From NCBI RefSeq assembly GCF_000968015.1, contig NZ_LACH01000003.1, forward strand, positions 39,436-103,435: a stretch of DNA of 64,000 bases. Reading direction: 5' to 3'. The notes beneath the pieces were generated by a model that made no database searches, had not been told where the DNA came from, and was given only the letters and a program-made list of their open reading frames with translations. This document shows, in pieces, positions 36,843-45,497 of this stretch; within the stretch, counting starts at the first letter, position 1, and every line of letters begins with the position of its first letter. The position numbers and the translations under genes are program-made. This DNA comes from Pseudomonas fluorescens (GTDB lineage Bacteria > Pseudomonadota > Gammaproteobacteria > Pseudomonadales > Pseudomonadaceae).

Positions 36843-37241
36843 ATGTCCCGTTCAACCTTGCCCCTGATTTACTCCTGCTCAGGCTGCTCCAACGTCGCCC
36901 AACTGGCCAATACCCTGGCCGTGCGGCTTGATCGCAGCGGCGTGGCTGAAATGTCCTGCATCGTCGGGGTCGGCGGGCATGTGGCGGCATTGGTCAACAA
37001 GGCGCGCTCGGGTCGGCGGATTTTTGCGCTGGATGGTTGCCCGTTGCAATGCGTTGAAAACTGCCTGAAGCAGCATGGTCTGCATGCGGATGTGCATTTG
37101 ATACTTAGCCATTATGGGCTGCGTAAGCGTTATGGCGAGGACTGCACGCAGGCAGAGAGTGATGAGTTGTTTGAACAGATCGGGCAGTTAATTGCGAGTG
37201 ATGCTCGGCAGCAAGTAAACCGGCAGGAAACGATGGCCTGA
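36843..37241 (+). CDS. DGC-domain putative zinc-binding protein
   Basis: 132 residues. Cysteines in IYSCSGCSNVAQLAN (residues 10-24), EMSCIVGVGG and the DGC motif FALDGCPLQCVENCL (about residues 60-75) define the family. Soluble, no signal peptide. A homologue follows narXL in P. aeruginosa, but no function is established. Preceded by a DNR-type box, which ties it to denitrification. Confidence 0.85.
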   Translation: MSRSTLPLIYSCSGCSNVAQLANTLAVRLDRSGVAEMSCIVGVGGHVAALVNKARSGRRIFALDGCPLQCVENCLKQHGLHADVHLILSHYGLRKRYGEDCTQAESDELFEQIGQLIASDARQQVNRQETMA

Positions 37242-37261
37242 GGGCCAACGAAATTCAAAAC

Positions 37262-37351
37262 TGTGGGAGCGAGCTTGCTCGCGATAGCGGTAGAACAGTC
37301 AGCATCAATGTTGAATGTGCCGCCGTCATCGCGAGCAAGCTCGCTCCCACA
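37262..37351. repeat. REPIN, GTGGGAGCGAGCTTGCTCGC family, copy 2
   Basis: Inverted REP pair enclosing ~48 bp, directly after the DGC-domain gene and before the long repeat at 37385. Confidence 0.9.
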
Positions 37352-37382
37352 TTTTGATTTTCACCGAGCATGGGATTGGTGT

Positions 37383-37672
37383 AGGCCGCCGTGCTTTTGA
37401 TCTTGATCTTGATCTGCCCCGTCGGAAGGCCGAGCGCAGGTTCTGCGCAGTGGGCACCGCGGCAGGGATGCCGCGGTAGCCGCCCCCGGCCATGGATGGC
37501 CGATGGCGGCGGGCCCACGGAGCAGGACCGGAGCGAGGGCATGCCGAGCCTAGGCGAGGCACCGGACGTCAGGGGCAAGAGCGTTTGGTTACTTGGCGCT
37601 TTTCCAAGTGACCCGCCGTAAGGGCGGAACCCTAAGCCGCCGTGACCGCCGCAACGGATATGTACCCCAACC
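37383..37672 (+). repeat. Long GC-rich intergenic repeat, copy 1
   Basis: About 290 bp with no credible gene. It contains short direct repeats (TTGATC x3), inverted segments around the ACCGCGGCAGGGATGCCGCG block, and an ending (GGTTACTTGG ... CCAAGTGACCC ... GCCGCCGTGACCGC) that reappears in the opposite direction at 63917-64000. Fills the space between the convergent DGC-domain gene and ubiT. Confidence 0.75.
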
Positions 37673-37687
37673 AAAAACACAGATCGG

Positions 37688-38158
37688 CTAACCGGCAGCC
37701 AACCCCTTCCCTGCCCGCTCCAGATTGCGCCACAGCCATACCGGCAACACATCAGGATCAAGACTGTCGATCAAGTTCTTCAGCGCCAGCCCCAACTCCG
37801 TATCACCCTCGATCACCAGGCGCCTGCGAAAGAACAGCGTGTCCGGATCTTCCTGACGGCTGGCCAACAGTAAAAACTCTCGCCAGTTACCGCTGATAGT
37901 CACATGCGCCGTGGCGCGTTCAGCAATTCGCAACCCTTCACGGGTCAGCGTCAGAAACCACGACAAACCCAGGTCCGGAATCCGCAGGCACAGCCAGCGC
38001 CCGCGCAACACTTCAAACTCGCCATCGCGCAACGGCTCCGCGAGGCAGCGATTGAGCGCCTGCTGCAACGCCAGGCGCTGCACCGCAAAAGGCACCCGGC
38101 GCACCAACGGCAATAACCGGTCGGCACCTTTCAACAACCACTTTTTACGATTCAACAC
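37688..38158 (-). CDS. ubiT: UbiT, SCP2-type lipid-binding accessory factor
   Basis: 156 residues, start GTG at 38158 overlapping the ubiV stop, with GAGGAGG seven bases upstream (TTG one codon later is the alternative). The C-terminal ~90 residues are an SCP2 sterol-carrier fold (TREGLRIAERATAHVTISG ... FFRRRLVIEGDTELGLALKN). UbiT carries quinone intermediates in oxygen-independent ubiquinone synthesis. Confidence 0.85.
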   Translation of the reverse strand: MLNRKKWLLKGADRLLPLVRRVPFAVQRLALQQALNRCLAEPLRDGEFEVLRGRWLCLRIPDLGLSWFLTLTREGLRIAERATAHVTISGNWREFLLLASRQEDPDTLFFRRRLVIEGDTELGLALKNLIDSLDPDVLPVWLWRNLERAGKGLAAG

Positions 38159-39042
38159 AGGCCAACCTCCTCGACGCGCAACATGCCGGCCTGGCCATGC
38201 CAGTAGCCGTTGCAACCGTCGACGAACAGCGGCGGTGTCTCGCCCAGACGAACCCGTTGATAGGCGGCAATGACCTCGGCCATGCCCTGAGCACGAGGGC
38301 TCAGACGCAACAGATCGGCACCGCAGGCCACCAGCCCGGTGTAATCCGCCAGCAGATTGGTCACCTCGGCCGACATCGTTTGAATACCGTTAATGGTGAA
38401 CAACGCCTGCCCTTCCTGACTGGTCAGCGGCAGGCCGTCGGGGTAGTTGAGGCAGCAAAACCGGCAGTCATCCTTGGGCAAGTTTTCCGCCCGAGCGGTG
38501 AAACAGCGTGCGGAATAGGCCAACGGCAAATGTCCGTAAGCAAAGATCTCGACTTCCGGCACCTCACGGCCCAGTTCGCGCACTTGATCGAGCACATCGC
38601 CAATCAGCGCCGCCGAGCATTCCACGGGCGGCACCCAACGGGTCATCCCGCAGTCCAGCAGTTGTGCCAGCGCATGACCGTTGTACAAATTCAGCGCCGG
38701 ACCGCCCACGAACGGCAACTTGCGCTCGGCCAGAAACTGCACCGCGCCCATGTCGTTGGCCTCCACCAGCAATTGGCCGTTGTCGCAGAGTCGCCGCAGG
38801 CTGGAAAGCTCGGAGGCCGCTTCGATCAGCGTCAGGCTGGAGATCACTAACTGTGCCTGGCTGCATTCCTGCAACTCGCGCCCCAGCCCCAGCCATTGAT
38901 CCAGTGAAAAGGCCCGGCGTTTCGAACACACGGTTTCCCCCAGATAAATCACATCCAGGGGCAAGGCCGACATCTCGGCGTAAAAGTTGCTGAGTTGCTC
39001 TTTGTCCCAATAAAACAGAACCGGTCCCAGGCTGAGCTTCAT
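38152..39042 (-). CDS. ubiV: UbiV, U32 peptidase-like oxygen-independent hydroxylase subunit
   Basis: 296 residues from the ATG at 39042 (GGGAGG). Cluster cysteines are near positions 39 (ETVCSKRR), 180 (SARCFTARAE) and 193-197 (DDCRFCCLN), as in E. coli UbiV. With UbiU it hydroxylates the ring of ubiquinone precursors without oxygen, which a denitrifier needs to feed NarI and the bc1-dependent nitrite and NO reductases. Confidence 0.9.
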   Translation of the reverse strand: MKLSLGPVLFYWDKEQLSNFYAEMSALPLDVIYLGETVCSKRRAFSLDQWLGLGRELQECSQAQLVISSLTLIEAASELSSLRRLCDNGQLLVEANDMGAVQFLAERKLPFVGGPALNLYNGHALAQLLDCGMTRWVPPVECSAALIGDVLDQVRELGREVPEVEIFAYGHLPLAYSARCFTARAENLPKDDCRFCCLNYPDGLPLTSQEGQALFTINGIQTMSAEVTNLLADYTGLVACGADLLRLSPRAQGMAEVIAAYQRVRLGETPPLFVDGCNGYWHGQAGMLRVEEVGLC

Positions 39043-39052
39043 GTCGCCTCCC

Positions 39053-40048
39053 TCATTGCCATGATCGATGGTAAGCACCCAGGGTGGTCTGGCTGCCTTC
39101 TGACAAGCCGGCCAGCACTCGACGCCATTCCTCCTTGACCCGAAAACTGCCCGGCGAGCCACGATGGGCATCCAGTGCCGCACGCCAGACGCGGGTGACT
39201 TGTTCGACATAGGCCGGGCTGCGTTGCCGGCCTTCGATTTTTACTGCCTCGACGCCGATGGCCGTCAACTCCGGCAGCAAGTCCAGGGTGTCGAGGCTGG
39301 TAGGTTCTTCCAGCGCATGAAAGCGTTTGCCGCCGACCAGGAAGCGGCCTTTGCACAGAGTCGGGTAACCGGCGGGTTCGTCAGGGGTGTAACGGTCGAT
39401 CAGCACTTCACTGAGCCGTGCGCTCAAGCCGTCGGCGTCGTCGCTCCAGCGCACCGCTTTGGCCGGCGAACAGACACCGCACAAGTTCGGCGACTCGCCG
39501 GTGATGTAGGAAGACAGATGGCAGCGCCCTTCGGCCATGATGCACAAGCTGCCAAAGCCAAACACTTCGATGGGCACCGGGCTGCTCGCGGCGACCTGGC
39601 GAACTTGCGCTAGCGACAACACACGTGGCAGCACCGCGCGACGAATCCCGTAGCGCTGCGCATAAAACTCCAGCGCCGCAGCGTGGGTTGCCGAGCCCTG
39701 GACCGACAGGTGCAACGCCAATTGCGGATGCCGTTGGCTGGCGTAGTTGAGCACCCCAGGGTCGGCGGCGATCAGCGCATCCACGCCGAAATCGGCGGCG
39801 CGATCGACCGCCCGCTGCCAACGTTCCCAGCCCTTGGGTTGCGGGTAGGTGTTGACCGCGACATAGAGTTTGCGTTGATGCTGGCGGATGTGGGCGACCG
39901 CCGCGTCGAACTGTTTGTCGTCCATGTTCAGCCCCGCGAAATGCCGGGCATTGGTGTCATCGCGAAAACCGACATAAACGGCATCGGCGCCTTCGCGCAC
40001 CGCCGCTTTCAGCGCAGGCAGGTTCCCTGCCGGGCAGACCAGTTGCAT
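39053..40048 (-). CDS. ubiU: UbiU, U32 peptidase-like oxygen-independent hydroxylase subunit
   Basis: 331 residues. The U32 start QLVCPAGNLPALKAAVREGADAVY is clear; cluster cysteines are in EGRCHLSSY, SPNLCGVCSPAK and TLCKGRF. It pairs with UbiV, whose gene starts 10 bp after its stop. A DNR-type box sits ~195 bp upstream beyond a repeat element, and may be the promoter site of ubiUVT. Confidence 0.9.
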   Translation of the reverse strand: MQLVCPAGNLPALKAAVREGADAVYVGFRDDTNARHFAGLNMDDKQFDAAVAHIRQHQRKLYVAVNTYPQPKGWERWQRAVDRAADFGVDALIAADPGVLNYASQRHPQLALHLSVQGSATHAAALEFYAQRYGIRRAVLPRVLSLAQVRQVAASSPVPIEVFGFGSLCIMAEGRCHLSSYITGESPNLCGVCSPAKAVRWSDDADGLSARLSEVLIDRYTPDEPAGYPTLCKGRFLVGGKRFHALEEPTSLDTLDLLPELTAIGVEAVKIEGRQRSPAYVEQVTRVWRAALDAHRGSPGSFRVKEEWRRVLAGLSEGSQTTLGAYHRSWQ

Positions 40049-40105
40049 GGGTAATCCTCATGGAAAAACGCAGTCCGGGGCCTAATCAGTCATGGTTGGA
40101 ATGCG

Positions 40106-40216
40106 CTTGTGGCGAGCGAGCTTGCTCCGGGCGGCGTTCTGACGCTGGACTGCGCAGCAGGCCTGAATAACAGGGCCGCTTCGCGACCCAGCGGGAGCAA
40201 GCTCCCTCGCCACAGA
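40106..40216. repeat. REP-type palindromic element, TGGCGAG family, copy 1
   Basis: Ends in TTGTGGCGAGCGAGCTTGCT and the inverse GGGAGCAAGCTCCCTCGCCA, ~110 bp in all. It lies between the DNR-type box and the ubiU start, so it would fall in the leader of the ubiUVT transcript. Confidence 0.8.
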
Positions 40217-40242
40217 GTCTAGCGAGACCGGCAGGCACGGCC

Positions 40243-40256
40243 TTGACGGCAATCAA
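40243..40256 (-). promoter_or_regulatory. ANR/DNR box upstream of ubiU
   Basis: TTGACGGCAATCAA, one base off consensus, 7 bp beyond the moeA stop and ~195 bp before ubiU. Confidence 0.6.
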
Positions 40257-40262
40257 TTGCCA

Positions 40263-41498
40263 TCAATGCATCAGGTCGGCGAAGGACAGGAACATCACGT
40301 TGTCGTGCTTGAGCACTTGCTGCTCGCACTCGATCACCGCCAGCCCGTCGGCCCAACACGCGGCGGTCAACATCGCCGAGCTTTGCTGAGGGTGCAGCTC
40401 CACGCTCAACTGGCCGTTAGCGTCAGGAGTGAGTCTTGCCCGCAAGTACTGCCGACGTTTGTTGCGTTGCAACCAGTCGAACCCGGCGGGCACGGCCAAT
40501 GGCACCGGCAACACGTCTTTCACGCCCTGCGCCCTGAGCAGGAACGGACGTACCACCACCAACGCTGTAATCAGCGCCGCCGAAGGATTGCCCGGCATGC
40601 CGATCCAGGGTTTGCCGGCCACTTCGCCGAAGGCCAGCGGTTTACCCGGCTGAATGGCCAACCGCCAGAAATCCAGGCTACCCAGTTCTTCGATCGCCTG
40701 TTTGAGGTGATCTTCCTCACCGACCGAGACGCCACCGGAACTTAACAACAGGTCGCATTCCGAGGACGCCAGGCTCAAGGCATGCCGGCTGGCCGCCAAC
40801 TCATCGGCCATGACGCCATAGTCGTGCACCTCGACGCCCCAGCCACTCAACAACGCCGCGAGGCAGTAGCGATTGCTGTTGTAAATCTGCCCCGGCGCCA
40901 ATGGATCGCCCGGCTCACGCAGTTCATTGCCGCTGCTAAGCAAGCACACCTGCAACGGTCGATAAACCTCGACCTGCGCGATGCCAGCGCCGGCCAGCAA
41001 CCCCACTTCTTGCGCACGCAGGCGTTTACCGGCCTGGAGCAGCAGATCTCCCCGGCGAACCTCCTCGCCTTCCTTGCGCACGTGATCGCCAGCGCTGACG
41101 GGCGGAAACCAGACGCGCTCGCCGTCGATCCGGCAGCGCTCCTGCGGCACCACCGTGTCGGCACCCGGCGGCAATGGCGCGCCGGTAAAGATCTGCACCG
41201 CCTGCTGCGCGAGCAAGGGCGAGCACGCCTGATCCCCCGCCGCAATTCGTCCGCCAATCGACAAACAGCCTCCGTCCGGTGGCAGGTCAGCGGCCCTGAG
41301 GGCGTAACCGTCCATGGCACTGTTGTCCCAGGCCGGCAGGTTGACAGGGGAATGAATGTCCGCCGCCAGCACCCGCCCTAAGGCTTGATCCAGTCCGATC
41401 TTTTGCGCCAGGGGCGGCGGCGGTGCCTGATCCAGCAGACGGCTGATGGCCTCGTCCACCGGCATCAGGTGGCCGAGGTCACACACCCGGCCGGTCAT
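40263..41498 (-). CDS. moeA: Molybdopterin molybdotransferase
   Basis: 411 residues from the ATG at 41498, which overlaps the moaB stop (ATGA). Family blocks include PAWDNSAMDGYALRA (about residue 60), IFTGAPLPPGADTVVPQE, GVSVGEEDHLK and MPGNPSAALI. It inserts molybdenum into molybdopterin for NarG. The P. aeruginosa counterpart is moeA1 with moaB1 in the same order. Confidence 0.95.
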   Translation of the reverse strand: MTGRVCDLGHLMPVDEAISRLLDQAPPPPLAQKIGLDQALGRVLAADIHSPVNLPAWDNSAMDGYALRAADLPPDGGCLSIGGRIAAGDQACSPLLAQQAVQIFTGAPLPPGADTVVPQERCRIDGERVWFPPVSAGDHVRKEGEEVRRGDLLLQAGKRLRAQEVGLLAGAGIAQVEVYRPLQVCLLSSGNELREPGDPLAPGQIYNSNRYCLAALLSGWGVEVHDYGVMADELAASRHALSLASSECDLLLSSGGVSVGEEDHLKQAIEELGSLDFWRLAIQPGKPLAFGEVAGKPWIGMPGNPSAALITALVVVRPFLLRAQGVKDVLPVPLAVPAGFDWLQRNKRRQYLRARLTPDANGQLSVELHPQQSSAMLTAACWADGLAVIECEQQVLKHDNVMFLSFADLMH

Positions 41499-42049
41499 GA
41501 GCGTGTCTCGCAGGCGTCGATGACCCGCTGTGCTTGCGGTTTCAAATGCGGGGCGAAATTGCACGGGCCGGTGCGGCTGTCCAATTGTTCGAGCAGGATC
41601 TGGTTCCAGGCGGTTCGACACGCACCCGGCGAGCCCGGCACGCAGCACACCAACACGCCGTTGCTCATCCCCGCCAATGCGCGGGATTGCAGACTGGACA
41701 TGCCGATTTCCGCCAGGGACACCTGACGGAACAGTTCACCGAAGCCTTCGACATGTTTGTCCAGCAACGGCAGCACCGCTTGCGGAGTGTTGTCGCGCGC
41801 GGTGAAGCCGGTGCCGCCGGTCATCAGTATCACTTGAACCTGAGGGTCGGCGATCCAGTGAGAGACCTTGGCGCGGATCTGATAAATGTCGTCCTTGACC
41901 AGATCACGGTCGATCAATACATGCCCGGCCGTTTGCAGCAAATCCGTCAGGGTCTGCCCCGAGGTGTCGGTGTCAAAGGTGCGCGTATCGCTGATGGTCA
42001 GCACGGCAATGTTCAGGGGTTCAAACGTGCGTTGCGCCAGATGGGCCAT
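41495..42049 (-). CDS. moaB: Molybdenum cofactor adenylation protein
   Basis: 184 residues from the ATG at 42049 (GGAAGG ribosome site). MogA/MoaB fold with ISDTRTFDTDTSGQTL, the phosphate-binding MTGGTGFTARD and PGSPGACRTAW. It adenylates molybdopterin before MoeA acts. A cluster of NarL heptamers lies 65-110 bp upstream. Confidence 0.93.
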   Translation of the reverse strand: MAHLAQRTFEPLNIAVLTISDTRTFDTDTSGQTLTDLLQTAGHVLIDRDLVKDDIYQIRAKVSHWIADPQVQVILMTGGTGFTARDNTPQAVLPLLDKHVEGFGELFRQVSLAEIGMSSLQSRALAGMSNGVLVCCVPGSPGACRTAWNQILLEQLDSRTGPCNFAPHLKPQAQRVIDACETRS

Positions 42050-42114
42050 ATCCAAGCCTTCCCGTAAATGAGGGGTATGGGACAAAGCGTGAACCGGAAT
42101 GGCGAGCGAGCCTA

Positions 42115-42158
42115 TTCCTCCAAGGAGGTACCTCCACAGGGACATAGGTATTACCTCT
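42115..42158 (-). promoter_or_regulatory. Cluster of NarL heptamers before moaB
   Basis: TTCCTCC-AA-GGAGGTA (42115-42130) is a 7-2-7 pair; TACCTCC (42129-42135), ATAGGTA (42144-42150) and TACCTCT (42152-42158) add single sites. Predicts nitrate control of moaB-moeA. Confidence 0.65.
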
Positions 42159-42162
42159 CAAC

Positions 42163-42299
42163 CCTGTGGCGAGGGGGCTTGCCCCCGTTCGGCTGCGGAG
42201 CAGTCGTAAAAACGGCGGATGCGTTCTACTTGAAGAGTTGCGGTGGCAGGTTTTGGGGCCGCTTCGCTGCCCAACGGGGGCAAGCTCCCTCGCCACAGG
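42163..42299. repeat. REP-type palindromic element, TGGCGAG family, copy 2
   Basis: CCTGTGGCGAGGGGGCTTGC and its inverse at the other end enclose ~95 bp. Between moaB control sites and the pdxH stop. Confidence 0.85.
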
Positions 42300-42324
42300 T
42301 TCTGCGCTAGTTTGATAATGGGGC

Positions 42325-42972
42325 TCAAGGTGCCAGGCGGTTTCGTTGCCAGGCGCCATCGCGCAACCGGTAATCGAGACGGTCATGCAAGCGGTCGGCG
42401 CGCCCCTGCCAGAACTCCAGACGTTCAGGGTGCAGGCAGTAGCCGCCCCAATGCTCGGGCCGCAGCACGGTCTTGCCGGCAAAACGTTGGGTGGTTTGTA
42501 GCAACAGCGATTCAAGCTCGGCCCGATTGGCCAACGGCCGACTTTGCGGTGAAGCCCAGGCGCCCAGGCGACTGTCCTGTGAGCGGGAATCGAAGTACGC
42601 ATCCGACAGCGTCGGGTCGAGCCTGGAGACCTGGCCTTCGATACGCACCTGACGCTCCAGGCCCGGCCAGAAAAAGGTCATGGCGGCATGCGGACTAGCG
42701 GCCAGTTGCTGGCCTTTGTCACTCTGGTAATTGCCGAAAAAGGTGAAGCCTTCATCACTCAAGCCCTTGAGCAGCAGGACCCGGCAGTGCGGGCGCCCTT
42801 CACTGTCGACCGTCGCCAACACCATGCTGTTGGCTTCGACAGGCGCACGCTCGGTGTCGCGGGCCAGTTTCATCCATTGCCGGAACATCGCCATCGGGTC
42901 GTCCAGCGCCGACTTGTCTTGCAGGCCAAAAAGGGTGTAGTTGCGGCGCATCTGTGCCAGGGAAAGGGGCAT
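42325..42972 (-). CDS. pdxH: Pyridoxamine 5'-phosphate oxidase
   Basis: 215 residues from the ATG at 42972. Typical PdxH blocks: [42 protein letters not shown], and the C-terminal [11 protein letters not shown], which holds FMN and substrate residues. Makes pyridoxal phosphate with FMN and oxygen. It is not linked in function to its neighbours and may be the only or a second copy in the genome. Confidence 0.93.
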   Translation of the reverse strand: MPLSLAQMRRNYTLFGLQDKSALDDPMAMFRQWMKLARDTERAPVEANSMVLATVDSEGRPHCRVLLLKGLSDEGFTFFGNYQSDKGQQLAASPHAAMTFFWPGLERQVRIEGQVSRLDPTLSDAYFDSRSQDSRLGAWASPQSRPLANRAELESLLLQTTQRFAGKTVLRPEHWGGYCLHPERLEFWQGRADRLHDRLDYRLRDGAWQRNRLAP

Positions 42973-43060
42973 GACGGTGATCTCCAAGAAGGTTCCGCCC
43001 AGTGTGCAATGCACGGCGCAACACCACCTTGACCACCATCAACACTGAGCACGCCCAGCC

Positions 43061-44590
43061 TTATTTAAGGCGCAGACGCCGAGCCAGTTTGTGCAGGTTG
43101 CTGGGATCGACTTCCAGAATCCGCGCGGCGCTGGCCCAGTTCTCCCCGGACAGGCTCAAGGCCTGGAGGATTTTCTTGCGCTGGTAATCATCGACCGCTT
43201 CACTCAGGGGCTGGAACGGCTCATCAGCCGTCTCGTCCAGGGGACTTTCGACGACCGCGCCCTGCCCGCCCATGGCACTGTCGAGGTCCAGAATCTCGGG
43301 CTCCAGCGTCATGATCAGGGTGCGACTGGTGCCGCGACTGAGCTGCTTCAACGCGGCGCGGCTGATTACATGTTCGAGCTCGCGCACGTTGCCCGGCCAG
43401 CTGTAAGCCAGCAGCGCCCGCTCGGCCGCCGGCGACAGGCGCAAGCCGCGCAAACCAAGCCGCGCCCGATTGAGCTCAAGGAAATGCCCGGCCAGCATCA
43501 ACACATCGTTGCCCCGCTCGCGCAGCGGCGGGATCGGCACCGGGTATACCGAGAGCCGGTGATACAGATCGGCCCGAAACAGACCGTCGCGGATGCTGTC
43601 CGGCAAGTGCCGATTGGTCGCGGCGATGATTCGCACATTGACATGCAACGGCTTGTCGGCACCGAGACGCTGGATCTCGCCGTTCTGCAGGGTGCGCAGC
43701 AGCTTCGCTTGCACGGCCAATGGCAATTCACCGACTTCATCGAGAAACAGCGTGCCACCGTTGGCCGCATCGAAACGTCCGGCACGGTCACTGGTGGCGC
43801 CGGAAAACGCGCCTTTGACGTGGCCGAACAATTCACTCTCTGCCAGAGACTCCGGCAACGCGGCGCAGTTGACCTGCACCAGCGGCTTATGACTGCGGAG
43901 CGACAGACGATGCAAGCGTCGGGCGAACAGCTCTTTGCCGACACCGGTCTCGCCCAGCAGCAACACTGGTAGCTCGGAATCGGCCAGTACGTCCAGTTCA
44001 TTGAGCAACTGGTGAAGCACCTCACTCTGCCCGAGGATTTCGCCTTCATCAGCCGGCCTGCGCACGTCCTGAATATCGCTGCGGGACAAGCGCAGGCTGC
44101 GGTTTTCCTGCTCAAGCCGGGTGACTCGCACGGCGGCTTCGATCTGCAAGGTGCAGCGCTTGAGTTCTTCCCGCGCACGGCTGTCGAAGGTCCCGGCGTG
44201 CAGCGCATCGAGGGTGATCGCGCCCCAGATCCGCCCCTCCACATACAGGCTCACGCCCATGCAGTCATGCACCGGCAGCGGTTCGCCGACGTGGTCGTCG
44301 AGCAAGCCGTCATAAGGGTCCGGCAGGCGACTGTCGGGCTCGAACCAGGTGGGTTCGCGCGACGCCATGATCGCCGCCAGCCGCGGATGCTGGGCGATGA
44401 CGAAGCGGCGGCCCAACGCTTCATGCACCAGCCCCACCGTCGCGACCGGCCTCAAACTGTCGTCATCCAGACGCAGTAAACCAACGGCGCCACTGTTGAA
44501 GTACTCGCGCAGGGTCTGGACCAGTCGTTGCAACCGCACAGCATTGGGCAACTCGACAATCAGGTCGGCCGCCAGGCTTTCACGCAGCAT
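43061..44590 (-). CDS. norR: NO-responsive sigma54 activator NorR
   Basis: 509 residues. The N-terminal GAF domain has the NorR landmarks HPRLAAI, LPDPYDGLL and VHDCMGVSLY (the Cys and Asp near the non-heme iron). The AAA+ domain has Walker A GETGVGKE and the sigma54 loop GAFSGA, and a Fis-type HTH ends the protein. The NO-bound form activates divergent and distant sigma54 promoters; two sets of three GGT-N7-ACC sites in this window fit it. Confidence 0.95.
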   Translation of the reverse strand: MLRESLAADLIVELPNAVRLQRLVQTLREYFNSGAVGLLRLDDDSLRPVATVGLVHEALGRRFVIAQHPRLAAIMASREPTWFEPDSRLPDPYDGLLDDHVGEPLPVHDCMGVSLYVEGRIWGAITLDALHAGTFDSRAREELKRCTLQIEAAVRVTRLEQENRSLRLSRSDIQDVRRPADEGEILGQSEVLHQLLNELDVLADSELPVLLLGETGVGKELFARRLHRLSLRSHKPLVQVNCAALPESLAESELFGHVKGAFSGATSDRAGRFDAANGGTLFLDEVGELPLAVQAKLLRTLQNGEIQRLGADKPLHVNVRIIAATNRHLPDSIRDGLFRADLYHRLSVYPVPIPPLRERGNDVLMLAGHFLELNRARLGLRGLRLSPAAERALLAYSWPGNVRELEHVISRAALKQLSRGTSRTLIMTLEPEILDLDSAMGGQGAVVESPLDETADEPFQPLSEAVDDYQRKKILQALSLSGENWASAARILEVDPSNLHKLARRLRLK

Positions 44591-44647
44591 GGTAGTTATT
44601 ACCCTCTATGGTTGGATTCACCCTAAAGCGTCCGGGTGCCTATCACC
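44591..44647 (+). promoter_or_regulatory. Three NorR enhancer sites between norR and ric
   Basis: GGT-N7-ACC at 44591-44603, 44610-44622 and 44635-44647, all perfect. They lie 40-110 bp before the sigma54 promoter of the next gene and next to the norR start. Confidence 0.8.
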
Positions 44648-44687
44648 ACAACTAAAAATTAAGCCATATTTTTCAATACGTTAAATA

Positions 44688-44703
44688 TGGCATGCCGGGT
44701 GCA
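44688..44703 (+). promoter_or_regulatory. Sigma54 (-24/-12) promoter of ric/dnrN
   Basis: TGGCATGCCGGGTGCA: GG and GC separated by exactly 10 bp, 45 bp before the ATG at 44748. Confidence 0.8.
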
Positions 44704-44747
44704 ACGAGCCTTGGGGAACCGTTGAAATCCAAACAAGGAACCCTCTG

Positions 44748-45422
44748 ATGAGCCTGACCCTACTGGAACAAAGCCTCGGCCAACTGGCCTGCGACATTCC
44801 CGGCGCCACGCGGATTTTTCACACCTTCAAACTGGACTTCTGTTGTGGCGGGCATAAAAGCCTGCGCGAAGCGGCTGCTGGCAAAGACCTCGACCCGGCC
44901 CTGATCGCCGATGCGCTGCACCGGCTGCAAGACACCGGCGAAACCCAACACGACTGGCGCAACGAACCGTCGGAGCTGTTGATCGCCTACCTTCTGGCGC
45001 GCTATCACGCCCGCCATCGCGAGCAACTGCCGGAACTGATTCGCCTGGCCCGTCGCGTCGAGCAGGTCCACGGTGCGCGCAGCAGCTGCCCCAACGGCCT
45101 GGCCGATCTGCTGACCGACATGCAACAAGAACTCGAAGGCCACATGCTCAAGGAAGAACAAGTGCTCTTCCCGATGCTGCAACAGGGCATCGGCCCTCAG
45201 GCCGCACCGCCGATCCAGGTGCTGCGCTTTGAGCATGATCAACATGGCGAAGCCCTCGAAAAGCTGCTCGCGCTGACCAACAACATCACCCCGCCGCCCG
45301 ATGCCTGTAACACCTGGCGCGCGCTTTATCGTGGGCTGGTGGAGTTTCGTGATGACCTGATGCAACACATCCATCTGGAGAACAACGTGTTGTTTGTTAA
45401 TGCCTTGAACCGTCGTCATTGA
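44748..45422 (+). CDS. dnrN: Di-iron repair protein of the RIC/YtfE/ScdA family
   Basis: 224 residues. The N-terminal domain has FKLDFCCGGHKSL (ScdA_N, conserved Cys pair), and the hemerythrin-like part has spaced His/Glu ligands (YHARHREQL, LEGHMLKEEQVLFP, FEHDQHGEALE, HIHLENNVLF). Repairs or donates iron to clusters hurt by NO. Controlled by NorR through the sigma54 promoter upstream; called dnrN in P. stutzeri. Confidence 0.93.
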   Translation: MSLTLLEQSLGQLACDIPGATRIFHTFKLDFCCGGHKSLREAAAGKDLDPALIADALHRLQDTGETQHDWRNEPSELLIAYLLARYHARHREQLPELIRLARRVEQVHGARSSCPNGLADLLTDMQQELEGHMLKEEQVLFPMLQQGIGPQAAPPIQVLRFEHDQHGEALEKLLALTNNITPPPDACNTWRALYRGLVEFRDDLMQHIHLENNVLFVNALNRRH

Positions 45423-45441
45423 TCGATTGCCGCTCACACCG

Positions 45442-45476
45442 AACCCGCGCCAACCCACCGGTTGACGCGGGTTTTG
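45442..45476 (+). terminator. Terminator between dnrN and the CopD-like gene
   Basis: AACCCGCG ... CGCGGGTT with an inner AACC/GGTT pair, then TTTT on the plus strand. It lies between convergent genes, so it may work both ways. Confidence 0.8.
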
Positions 45477-45497
45477 TCTGTCAGGGAAGGCGAGCGA

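Noticed and set aside
37255..37761. 168-codon minus-strand frame
   Set aside because: It runs through a REPIN and the long repeat, and has no domain.
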